From Plenodomus lindquistii (lineage: Eukaryota; Ascomycota; Dothideomycetes; Pleosporales; Leptosphaeriaceae), in the NCBI GenBank assembly GCA_025504975.1, contig JANUWI010000013.1, positions 868,001 through 932,000 on the forward strand: DNA of 64,000 nucleotides, read 5' to 3'. Under the pieces are notes generated by a model. The model was not told the DNA's origin, searched no databases, and worked only from the letters and a program-made list of their open reading frames with translations. Made by a program: the position numbers and the translations under genes. This document shows positions 54,431-64,000 of this stretch, piece after piece; the first letter of the stretch is position 1; each line of letters begins with the position of its first letter.

Positions 54431-57400
54431 ATGGGCAGTCGACCCGGCGCCGCCCACGACACCACGGGCAATGAGCGCCCGTCGACCACCCCGCAGCGCC
54501 CCCCAATCCCCGCCTCCATGTCGGCCCCCGCTGGCCGCCTGCCGCGCCTGCTCCCGGCCGACCTGTCCTCGTACACCGACGCCTACCTGCCTACCGCCGC
54601 CATCCCCACGTCTGCCACGTCCCTCGCAGAGCTTGCCCACCTGATCCGCCTCCAGGGCTACCAGGAGCAGCGCAAAGCCCACTTGCGTGTCCGCCTGCAC
54701 CGATGGCTTGTCTCGAGCGCCCTCTCCGCGCGTCTGGTACACTGCGGAGAGCTGGCCTACCGCACCCTCGTTGACAACTTCCGCTCCGACGACAAAAAGG
54801 GCTTCGCCACCCTGTACAATGCCCTCGGCGATGTCCGCAATTCCTGCGACGCCACTCGTCAGTATGCACTGCTGGAACCTGATCTGGAGTTTGGCAAGTC
54901 CCAGACCATCAAGAGCGAAAAGCTCTCTTCCTCCACATTTCTCAACGATGTGCCGTCCAAGATCTTGGATGACCTTTTAGACTTCATTTCCGAAATCCGC
55001 ACCAATCCTGACTTTCTTGCTACTCGTATTTCCAGTCTTTCCCAGCAAGAGCTCGCTTCCTTGACCTCTTTTCGCCAGGCCCTGGACCCCATTGACTCCG
55101 TCATGGCCATGCAAGCCCGTGGCAAGAACATTGGTGCTCACAAGCCTCAACAGCAAGGCTCAAACCCCGTCGAGCGTCTGCTCTCCTTTCAGCGTCACGA
55201 TCCGCTGGCCGCCCTCATGTATTCCATTTTCGCCAACTCGTCTGGTCCGGACTCAGCCGAGGATCTCCGCCGGACGGACGTGTGGGCTACTACCTGCGCA
55301 AAGTTGATCAAGGACCTAAAGAGTAATGCCGCTTCCAACTTCATTCGGACCGTCCTCGATGTATATGCCGGCATGCGCGAATGGCCAGGCAAATCGAATC
55401 TAGAGTTGTATCTCATGCAGGTCCTTCAAGATGGCCAATTCCTGCTCGAAAAGGTTGACGAGTCAACAGCCCGCACTGGAACACAGCCCGTACCGCGAAG
55501 CACAAAGGATACCATTGCTGCGGATGAGTTCTTTGACAAGGCCGTGAAGAATCTGTTCGAGGTCATAGACGACGAGCCCAGTGCTGGTGGCATCCCCGAG
55601 GGAATCCTGGAAATTGGTAATGCCATCCTGCGGAAACTGGAAGACGAAAAGAATCTCCGCAAAGCTACGCAGAACTTCTTCGTGTCTCGTTGGCTCTTTT
55701 CAACATTTCTTTTAAACGCCATCATTCACCCTGAAGTATGTTGGTCACACTGACCCGCAAAGCGCTTTACGCTGACAACGGACAGACCCACGGGATCATG
55801 ATCGGCCATCACATTAGCGAACTTGCCCGTCAACGGATACTCAAGGAAATCGCTATCCGAGCGCAAAAACTGGTCCTGGACATGACCTACAATTGGTACG
55901 ACTTTCCATTTGGCTCGATTCCTTACCGCGTAGCTAATCTTGAATGTAGGCGGCAGCAAGTTCCTGTGCTTCCTGAAATCCGAGTCCATATTGAGAACAT
56001 ATTGGCCAGATTCAAGCATACCAAAACCCCTGCTAAGCCTATTCTGCTTCCTGCAAAGGCCATCACATCTCCCCGGGAAACAGTCGAGGTGCAGCCTTTT
56101 ATTGTTCTCTCTCCAGCTGATATCATCACATTGGTGAATGCTCTGTTTCCCGAACGAAGGCCAACGTCTAGCCAACTTGACAAGGAGCGCCAGCCAAAGG
56201 CAGGCCCGACTTCATCCGCTTCATCACTCTCTGGCGTTTCCATCCCCTTTCGCAATGCCGCAGCGTCGCTCGGTGACGCAAGCTCGATTTTGAGCGCAAG
56301 CGCTTCCTCCGTGACCAGTGACCAGACTTCTCGCGAACCTCTTCTTGACAGCAGCTCATCAACGTCGACTGAACATCAGGCCGAGGCAAAAATCGCACCT
56401 ACCGATCTCTATGGGAAGCGTCTGAGAACGGCTTGCGCTGAAATGACCCGTATCTTGGGCTACGAGGCTACTTCTGGGTCGTGCCACCCTTGCGCTGAGC
56501 GATGGGCCGTGCTCTACGTTTCTGCTGATGGCAAACAGCTCAAACCCCGGATGCGCAAAGACTTTGACGATGAAGATGAGCACGACGAAGACTCGCCTGA
56601 CAGCGATAGCAGTGACGACGAAGGTGCAGGAGACAGATTTGATCTTGGAAATGACTACCATCAACTCAAGGAGGCGATTGCCAAGCTTGTGGAAGAATGG
56701 GAGATCCCGAAAGAGCTTGCGCCTGACAGCGAATCGAAGAACTTCAGCAACCGTATGACTACGCGAAAGGGCACACGAGGCAGACCCGTACGACACGTCA
56801 GCGAGAACCTTGGCTCGCGCAACCCGTACAACGCGACGCAAAGTCAAAGTCAATTAAGCAATATGATTGCAAGTCAGCGCAATGTCTCATCGCGCCGCTC
56901 CCCTCAGCATCCGAGGAATAGTAGCAGCCCGCAAGTCACGGAAAAACAAAGCAATGCTTCTGTCCTTGTCACGATGCTTGAGACTGCCATGCAGCAGTGT
57001 CAAGCACGTTCCGACTTTGTCAATGCCCACATGTACTTCAAGACACTCCAGAGCCTGCGAAGACTCACCTCCCCTACCTTGGTCAAGAACGGTTATGCAG
57101 CGCTCCTCAACTACTTTTCTCGTGGACCCCGCGATCTTCTCAGCAAAGCTGCCAATGCTATAGAAGAATTCGAGGCCTGGTTCGTCTGGCTCAAACAGTC
57201 CCAAGAACGGTCCGATGCAATGATCGAGGACATGATGCTTACTTTCAAGAACATGCGGGACAAGATGTGGTATATTTCGGACGTGCGAGGTTCCAAGCCC
57301 TACGCCGAGGCCCGAGATGTTGCTGTCGCACTGAAGATTATGGGACAGCAGTCCAAGACGCTTGACGGGAAGTCTCCAGGGCCACGATCCCGCAATTACT

Positions 57401-59523
57401 CCAAGTCGTCCGCAAACAATTTCTTGCTCAAGAACGAAGCCCAGCTCGTTGACATCATGTCAGCTTCGCAGGATTTCGGTGGCCCTAACAAGCTGTCTGA
57501 CGAACAGTCGCAAATCACGTTAAAGTGGCTCACCGACTATGGTGTCGAAAACTTTTGTAAAGGCGAAGAGCGCATCCATCGCTTCTGCCTCGAAGTCGAC
57601 AAGTGTGTCAACACAATTATCGGAGAGGGTCTTCTTGACGGTCCTGTATTATGGGCCAGCGACTTGTACAAGCGGGACCAGCAGGTCCTCGAAAGCGGAC
57701 GCCAGAAGGGTGACCTGTTCCTTACCGGAGTCGGTACGCTATCGATCGCAGGCGACGAGGAATATGAAACGCACGGACGACCTGGTTCGCATAACCTCGA
57801 CTTTGCTAATCGCCCAAGCCACAGCAGTCTCCGGTCTGTCGCAAACCGAAATGACCCACAGCATAGCTTTGACCAGAGTCCCTGGGGTAGAAGTCCGGTT
57901 GAGTCTCACGACTACTTTGGCGGCTCATCGCCCCTCCTATCAATCGACTCTGTGGCCACATTCTGGTCTCCGTTCCAAACACAAGCTCAATCTCCAACTA
58001 GCGCTACCAGTATTCGCCCGCGCACTGCATCATCGTCCAAGGGTACAGTCATGCTTAAACAATCTGCAACCGTCAACGAAGACAAGCGCCGCTTCATGCT
58101 CGACCTAAAGCAAACCCTCACAGGATTGTTGCTTAGCGACTTGGGGACCATGGTGTTTGCTAATGGCAGCGAGACAGACTCTTGGTTCGGTGGCGACCTG
58201 CTGGAAGACTGTATACAACGCAGAGACGAGGAAGAGCGTCAACGCAGGAAGCAACTGGCCAAGAAAAAGAGTACCAAGAACATGCGTAAGCAGACCGTTC
58301 CCGATCATCGGAACGCTCCCATGGAGGCGCTTGGCCGCGCTGAGCGAGGCTTAGCGGCGCCGCCCATTGCAACGTTCCAGAATGCTGCCGCCTCTGACGT
58401 GCATCACTCAGCTGGTGAGCACTCATCCACATCGAGCGATGCCACATCACGTTCGTTTGGCAACTCCACGGCCAAGAAGGCGGGCTTGCTGGAATTCCCG
58501 TACAATATCGCCTTCCGCAGACTTCTCAACAGGTTCGAGACACATCCTAATCCCTTCTCAAAGCTGCATGCTCTGTACGAACTCGAGCAGCTCATTATTG
58601 CCTCGCTCTCTTCTCGATCTGGACGCTCGTACAACAGCCGTCGCGAGACGCTCCCTCCTGTCCCTCAGTCACCGACACTCGGTGCAATGCCAGAGCTTAG
58701 CTCTCGTGAGCCGGCTACTCACACCTCACGAGCCCAAAATTTGGAGCAAGCCATCGCCAACTGTGAGGAGCGTCGGTCTCACAGTATGACTGTGGAGAGA
58801 GCTAGCAACGCCTCGCCCTTGCCCAATCGCAGTGGAGCTCGTTCTCCCGTTGGGCCTCCAAGCACTGACATGATTGTGGATGTTATGCAGGGTCTCTTCC
58901 GGGACGCCAACATCCGCCCGAAGACCCTCTTCAGGGATTTGCAGTATATCGCTTCTTTCGTACCGGCACAAATGCTTGACAAGACCGCAAGAGGCAAAGC
59001 ATTCTGGGACGTCGGTCTCGCTGCTCTGGGTCTCAAACAGGATGTCTGTCGCATCATGGTGGAGCTCGTCGACGAGGTCATTACGCAAAACTCGAAGCGA
59101 GACGCTGTTGTCAAGCAGAACAATGGTGGAGCCGCCGAGAAGGCGGGCGTTACCCCTGCGCTGCCACCGTCGACTGACGAGCCCTTGTCAAGATACACCA
59201 TGGAGGACGCTGCACGTATGCTTCTCATCACCGCCAAGGAGGGAGACGCCGTTGCCGAGCGCGAACTCGCCATCTTCTATCTCACGTCTCCCGAGCTCGT
59301 ACACAGGACCGTGCTGCCATTGACCAAGCCTAGTGAGGTCTTCAAGACGGAGCTTTTGAACCGCGAGAGGAAGGCTTCTCAGGACCCAGCGCGAAGCGAT
59401 CCCATGACCATGTGCGTGGCCCAACACTGGATGGAGCAATCCATGCGCGGTGGTGATCAGCTTGCCGCCAAGTACCTGCGCCAGCGCAGCGAGCTGGAAA
59501 ACATCAATCCTCCCCGGACCTAG
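54431..59523 (+). CDS. Large RasGAP-related protein
   Basis: Two exons (54431-55735, 55786-59523) give 1680 residues; splicing joins LLNAIIHPE to THGIMIGHHIS. The N-terminal third is helical and contains a stretch that resembles the GTPase-activating fold of Ras/IQGAP-type GAPs: RHDPLAALMYSIFANSSG, NFIRTVLDVYAGMREWPG, then FFVSRWLFSTFLLNAIIHPE. Middle parts are Ser-rich or acidic linkers (DDEDEHDEDSPDSDSSDDEG). The last 130 residues are helical and Sel1/TPR-like (MEDAARMLLITAKEGDAVAE, HWMEQSMRGGDQLAAKYLRQ). Pezizomycotina have such a long protein annotated as a Ras GTPase-activating protein. I cannot confirm an arginine finger, so the biochemical claim is inference. The leader is C/T-rich. 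Confidence 0.7.
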
Positions 59524-61045
59524 TCACGTCTCGCTTGCCCTTCTCACCCATGCTTGCTCGAAAACATGATTCTACGATACCCCCCCATACACATTATTGC
59601 TTTTATTGAAGACGAGACCATTTTTTGCGAACTGCGCGCATTCTTCCTGTGGACCGATATGCATGCATAGCGAGGGTGTTTCCAGTATTCATATTGCTTT
59701 TCTTCTTTTCTTTTTTCTACGCGATTGAGTCTTTTTCAGCAAGCATGATTCCCCCTGTTGCCTTGCTTCTTTCTAATCTTATTGATTTTCATCATGACCT
59801 ACCGAGTGGGCAAACATGGGATTTTGTGCCAGATGAGCCATACAGTGCTGGCTGTAGAGCTAATATGAATTGGAGACTGAACGAGGCGCACTTTGGTCTC
59901 GAAGATACCTAATGATGGTATTCATGCATGCACGAACGGGTAAGGTATATTTGGGGAGATGAGAAGAAACGAATCTCCTTTGGTGTATATGGGTTTAGGA
60001 TGGTCATGTCTTTGCTTTTGCCGATTCATTCACATACCATATAAGTAGATTTCTGGTATCTGGTGTGAAAATGATTTTTTTTTGTCCAAAAACCACAATT
60101 GCAACGGGGGCCGTGTTTCAATGGGCATTCTCGACAATGGTTTCACAGTGGCGTTGGTGCATTCTTCACTTGGTGACGTGTGTATATGATTTCAATGCAA
60201 TAATGATGGCTCGTTGTGCGGGAGGTTAGACAAAAGGCAAGTTTGGGTAAGTCGTTGTAGTCCTTGAGCGCAGATCTAGGTAAGACTGTCACTTCACAAT
60301 CTTGGGACTAATGTACCCACCTCTTCTTCCCCTTCTCTCTCCCACATTCCTCACGTTCTCGCTCTCGATGAAGAACCTTGACAACCGGTACTCCATCTCA
60401 CGCCCACGCATCCACCTTTTCCCCGAGAGAATCTGGTGGCCTCCATCCAGGCCGCCGCCGCCCATTGAGAGGTTGACAATGAATGGCATTGTGTTGTTGG
60501 CGAGGGTGTTGATAGCTTGTGGAGTTTCTGGTGGGTTCAGTGTGAAAAGCGATGTCGTTTGTGCGAGGGTGGGTGCAGTTCAGTGACTTGTATGAAAGAC
60601 AGCGGCGTAACGGAGTATGTGCAAGAGAGGAGTAGTGTGTGGTGCTAGGGGTATTCGGAGCATGTGTGCTTTTTATGGGAGGCTTTTTGAGCGTATGCTT
60701 GGTGCTTGTAGTGAAGGTGAGTGAGGGGTCGGCGCAGGTAGATGTAAACGCAATCGCTGGCAAACGTACATTGAACCAAGCTGCACTCACATATGCACAG
60801 TGTTTGGCGGAGAATAATCTCGTCAGTCGGTCAATCAAGTTACAATTTGGCTAAGAGAAAAGAACAAGAGTGATGATGGTATATTGGTAGAGATAAGCCT
60901 TCAAATAACAACGCCAATGTACAATTGCCGGGCTCTCGTCTTCGGGAGCCACAGGCACAAGCCCTACAGACACTCATGAACGCCATGCTATATACATCTT
61001 CCAAACTAATAAATATAGAGAAAAAGCATGTGAAGTAACGTCAAC
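59524..61045. other. 3' flanks and one possible small gene
   Basis: The first part is the 3' region of the RasGAP-like gene; its apparent open frame at 59625-59912 is T-rich and not conserved. A 66-codon minus-strand frame (60289-60489) is listed separately. The rest is unremarkable. Confidence 0.5.
60289..60489 (-). CDS. Small Gly-rich protein of 66 residues (hypothetical)
   Basis: The frame starts at an ATG at 60489. MPFIVNLSMGGGGLDGGHQI is followed by a charged part (YRLSRFFIESENVRNVGERR) and RGRRGGYISPKIVK. The regular mix of hydrophobic and charged residues after the Gly stretch looks like a short helix. No signal peptide. It could be a conserved tiny fungal protein; the plus strand of the same bases is also open, which weakens the call. 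Confidence 0.45.
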   Translation of the reverse strand: MPFIVNLSMGGGGLDGGHQILSGKRWMRGREMEYRLSRFFIESENVRNVGERRGRRGGYISPKIVK

Positions 61046-63538
61046 TCATCGTAACATATATCCCAAGTTGGGTAGTCCGCCCAAGATGTCTCTGATCGTC
61101 TTCTCTTCCTCGTCTTTACGACGTTGCGCTGCATTCGTAGCACTAGTCAGTGGCTGTATGGCAGGCGGTGAGGTCCGTGGTGGCGAACGAGCAAAGCTCT
61201 TGGATGAAGCTGCGCTAGATGGCCGCGCTGATTGTGTGGGAGTATCATAGATGGGGCGAACATCTGGGCCGCTCGCTTTTGATGGAGTCGATACAGCAAT
61301 AGGAGGAGCGGACTCGAAGAAGGAGAAGTCTGCGTCTGTCCATGCATCCGCAAGACGTTGCTCTGTTACAGCACTTGTGTGCGAAATAGACGGCTCAACT
61401 GATGGAGCAGCAGGAGCACTGGACGTGAATGTCGAGAACTCATCCTTCTCAACTGGTACGAATGCCGGTTCAAGATGTGGGACGCCGACGAGTACCTCAT
61501 CGCGTGGTCCTTCGACTGGTTCGGCATGTCCATTGTGTGGTTCATGCACTACAACAACTTCTGCTGGTCCTGCAGACAAAGGCTTTTTGGAATCACCATT
61601 AGACACCAGAGGTTCCGGTCTTTTGATAGGCTTCAGTATTGCTGGTCCAATTGGACCCTGCTCAGTCCCCAATGGAACAAAGGATCTTGCCCCAAAGATT
61701 GCCGAAGTTGGGGAAATAGTCCCTCTCAAGCGCGTTGTGTGTGCTGTATGCATACCATCTGCAAACTGCTTCTGTGCAGAGAAAGATCGGTTGGGTGGCG
61801 GCACCGCGGGTGGAGTAGAATTGATATTGTTGATTAGTGTGGCTGGCGAGATCGCTTCCGAAGTTTGAGATTCTGCGAGAGTTGGACTGCCTACCATCTC
61901 ACCCCACTCGTCCTCGTCGTCGATAGCTGCCACCTCGATCTCCGCTTTGATTGATTCACTGGTACCGATGCTGTTGGATTTGTTCCATTGTTCTGGGAAG
62001 GTTGGGAGCGCAGGAGTTATGGGGGGTGGTGCAATGAGGCTTGTTACACGCGATGTTTCAGGAAGAGTGTTCGAAACTTGTTCCCGTGTCCCTAAATCTG
62101 GAGATGCAATGCTCATCGAAACAGCCCGGTTTTCTGCTTTGGCAAGACTCTCTGACACAACTGGTCTTGCTGTCAGGGGTGAGGATGTGGAGCGCAGCGC
62201 AGGACTGTCAAGTTGCCAAGGATCGACAGCAGTGGCAGAACTCCAATTGAAGGCTACAGGTACATTAGTAGTCACAGGGGGGAGACTGTGCCTGGCGGGA
62301 ATCGCAGCACGGGGAGTTGGGACGGATGTTTTCGTGCGTGAGTGACCCATGGGTATCTTTGGATCCGGTGGCGCAGCGGTGTCCCAGTAAAATGACGCCC
62401 TCGCACCAGCACCTGTGCCTGAGAGACGATCCTCGCGCGCCCATCTTCCCACTGTTTTGTTCACTTCTTTCCTTATTTCAGAGTTTGCCCATGTGACTCG
62501 CACATAGTTGTCATCCGCATTGCCACTGTTGTACTCCCTGAGCGTCTGCCTACGCGTCAGTCTATACCAGGCTTTGCGCCCTGATGTCGAATAGATGGGA
62601 TCTTCCGGAGCTTCCTCTTGCTTGACCGATCCTTGCAGAGGTGGGAATAGTTCGTCCAGCAATACGGCGTCGTAGGATGGCGCGTTCTGTGTGAGCGTTC
62701 GATCGGAAATCATTGCATCTTTCGCAGAAGACTGAACAATCGGCAGTTTGAATTCTTCGTCATCGGAAATCAGTTCCCTGGGAGAATCTTGCTCTTCCTC
62801 AGAGCTTAAGACGTCGGGTTCCGGAGGGGTGTTGTTAGAGTCGTCCTTGGCCAAAGCCCCGGTCGCTTCCTCGTGCATGTCCTTTTCCAACAGCTCGGAT
62901 CCCTCATTGCCTGCTTGTTGATCCTCTGCAGCGTGATCTGCGAGACCGATCGTCTCCAAGACTGACGACTTGACCGCTCCACGATCCTCTTCAACAGACG
63001 TTCTTGGCGAGTCTGCCGGCGGCCCATTGTGGCTTCCCTCGGAGAGTGACGTCGAGGGACGAGCAGACGAAGCGTCGTCGGGCTGCAGGTGGCCCGACGA
63101 CTCGAGTGTAGCATCGTCCGGGTGGCCATCTTGTTGGACTGTGGTTGCCGAATCTGACGCCTCTGAAGGCACCCCGTCTGCGGCTATCTCGTCATGGTGG
63201 TTCTGCAGACAATCGCGATTCACAGTCGGAAGCAGCGACTCGCTATGTTCTTCCTCACCCCACAGTTGTGCGCTGTCCCGGTCAAAGTCGTGGTCGACAG
63301 GTCTACTTGCATCCTCTACAGGCACATGCGGTACCGTTGCAGTCGGTACTGTGGACTGTGGGGGTGTCGCCCAATCACCAAAACTTGCATCCTCGCTCCC
63401 CCAGCCTGCATCGTCCAAAAAGCCATTCAACAGAACCGGCGCCGAGGTTTGCGCCCGGGGTAGCGGTGATGTCACTTCGGTCTTCGTGATGGACGCGTCG
63501 TTGCCATTGTCGCTCCAAGGGTCGCCCCAGTGATCCAT
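61046..63538 (-). CDS. Long intrinsically disordered protein with a conserved central block (unknown function)
   Basis: A single exon gives 830 residues. It starts MDHWGDPWSDNGNDASITKT, and the N-terminal 270 residues are acidic, Ser/Asp/Glu-rich and disordered. A conserved-looking block lies near 295-390: LLDELFPPLQGS, EDPIYSTSGRKAWYRLTRRQ, NADDNYVRVTWANSEIRKEV and NKTVGRWAREDRLSGTG. Short Trp motifs recur (DDAGWGSEDASFGDWA; DDEDEWGEMVGSPTL; ADAWTDADFSFFES), which look like short linear binding motifs. The C-terminal end is a charged helix (QRRKDEEEKTIRDILGGLPN). I recall such proteins across Pezizomycotina without a function. Acidic W-x motifs would suit adaptor binding, but that is speculation. 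Confidence 0.8.
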   Translation of the reverse strand: MDHWGDPWSDNGNDASITKTEVTSPLPRAQTSAPVLLNGFLDDAGWGSEDASFGDWATPPQSTVPTATVPHVPVEDASRPVDHDFDRDSAQLWGEEEHSESLLPTVNRDCLQNHHDEIAADGVPSEASDSATTVQQDGHPDDATLESSGHLQPDDASSARPSTSLSEGSHNGPPADSPRTSVEEDRGAVKSSVLETIGLADHAAEDQQAGNEGSELLEKDMHEEATGALAKDDSNNTPPEPDVLSSEEEQDSPRELISDDEEFKLPIVQSSAKDAMISDRTLTQNAPSYDAVLLDELFPPLQGSVKQEEAPEDPIYSTSGRKAWYRLTRRQTLREYNSGNADDNYVRVTWANSEIRKEVNKTVGRWAREDRLSGTGAGARASFYWDTAAPPDPKIPMGHSRTKTSVPTPRAAIPARHSLPPVTTNVPVAFNWSSATAVDPWQLDSPALRSTSSPLTARPVVSESLAKAENRAVSMSIASPDLGTREQVSNTLPETSRVTSLIAPPPITPALPTFPEQWNKSNSIGTSESIKAEIEVAAIDDEDEWGEMVGSPTLAESQTSEAISPATLINNINSTPPAVPPPNRSFSAQKQFADGMHTAHTTRLRGTISPTSAIFGARSFVPLGTEQGPIGPAILKPIKRPEPLVSNGDSKKPLSAGPAEVVVVHEPHNGHAEPVEGPRDEVLVGVPHLEPAFVPVEKDEFSTFTSSAPAAPSVEPSISHTSAVTEQRLADAWTDADFSFFESAPPIAVSTPSKASGPDVRPIYDTPTQSARPSSAASSKSFARSPPRTSPPAIQPLTSATNAAQRRKDEEEKTIRDILGGLPNLGYMLR

Positions 63539-64000
63539 GTTCCCACGTCCGTGTCAGGCTTCATAGTGAGGAGCTTCTATGGCAGAAGCATCTCACGGTG
63601 AGGTAAGGATTGCAAGAGATGCATTGCTCGGCCAGGCAGTCGCGAGTGGTGAAAGCCAGGTTGCGCGGAGAACGCGGAGGTGCCTGCCAAGCCGGACCCT
63701 GGTAGGCCCGACCCGTCCGCTCCAAGTACAGCTAAACGATAGGTATAGGCAGCCTCATGGCAACAAAGTTCACATGTCATGATTACAGTCGGAAGCAAAA
63801 AAACAACTCGACATGAAAAGCACAACTTCCACTGTGATGGGAAGTCGTCGCCAGAATTAGCTTTTAATATTTGCTAACTTGTGCAAAAGATGCTGATGAG
63901 AGAAGCTCGACCTCGAGAGCGAGGACATGATGAACCTGAACGCCGTACGACCATGCAAGACCAGCGTCTAGGATTTCGAGTACCTGCTCCACGAGCATCA
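63539..64000. other. Right edge, promoter of the disordered protein gene
   Basis: The first bases are the leader of the minus-strand gene. No coding sequence is recognised up to the window end. Confidence 0.5.

Noticed and set aside
53011..54576. Many overlapping Gly/Arg/Ser-rich frames on both strands
   Set aside because: They are products of GC-rich and simple-repeat sequence, without conserved domains.
59625..59912. Plus-strand frame of 95 codons after the RasGAP-like gene
   Set aside because: It is T-rich, Phe-heavy and lies in the likely 3' untranslated region.
1..64000. CRISPR arrays, bacterial operons, inteins, rRNA or tRNA genes, secondary-metabolite cluster
   Set aside because: None was seen. 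T-loop-like words checked by eye fell in coding sequence or lacked the rest of a tRNA, and no polyketide or peptide synthetase domains are present.

Overview
The window is nuclear DNA of a filamentous ascomycete (Pezizomycotina). The genes are interrupted by short introns of about 45 to 75 bases with GT..AG ends and CTAAC/CTGAC-like branch sites. They include fungal-only families: a Zn2Cys6 regulator, a Fungal_trans_2-type regulator, a CipC-like protein, fungal Syg1, Pom34 and an NCS1 permease. The style of the genes and the secreted proteins fit a Dothideomycete, perhaps Pleosporales, but that is inference. I saw no bacterial operon, CRISPR array, rRNA or recognisable tRNA. Gene models below were built by joining reading frames at splice sites so that the protein matches the family. 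Most totals were checked to be a multiple of three.

Layout. 1-1543: no recognised gene. 1544-6460: Dabb protein, NCS1 permease and AP-1 mu, all on the minus strand. 6461-6817: promoter shared by AP-1 mu and a Zn2Cys6 regulator (6818-8305). 9962-11555: second regulator-like gene. 12915-13659: secreted Gly/Pro/Trp-rich protein. 13860-16951: a membrane-anchored AMP-binding protein and the nucleoporin Pom34, divergent, with a 14-copy 7-base repeat between them. 17155-26858: small membrane protein (DUF4748-like), CoA-transferase family III protein, mitochondrial bL27m, dynamin Vps1 and V-ATPase subunit A. 27547-31492: gene-poor, with a broken rhodopsin-like membrane gene. 31493-39534: Mpp6-like exosome cofactor with a zinc knuckle, an EthD relic, insulysin, a FAM210/DUF1279-like mitochondrial protein, and two neighbouring proteins sharing a GVMPGG motif. 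39535-41697: gene-poor. 41698-42681: secreted protein with three PAN/Apple modules. 44640-49193: Syg1-like phosphate exporter and CipC-like protein. 49936-52424: alpha/beta-hydrolase pseudoenzyme and a DHH exopolyphosphatase. 54431-59523: large RasGAP-related protein. 61046-63538: long disordered conserved protein.

The genes do not form a biosynthetic cluster. Several serve the endomembrane and phosphate systems: AP-1 mu and Vps1 in trans-Golgi/endosome/vacuole traffic, Vma1 in acidification, and Syg1 and Ppx1 in phosphate/polyphosphate handling. I regard their closeness as incidental. The oddities are local: two apparent pseudoenzymes, possible N-terminal extensions of Vma1 and insulysin, an intron at the classical VMA1 intein site, several genes with very small first coding exons, two decayed genes, and the 7-base repeat in a divergent promoter.
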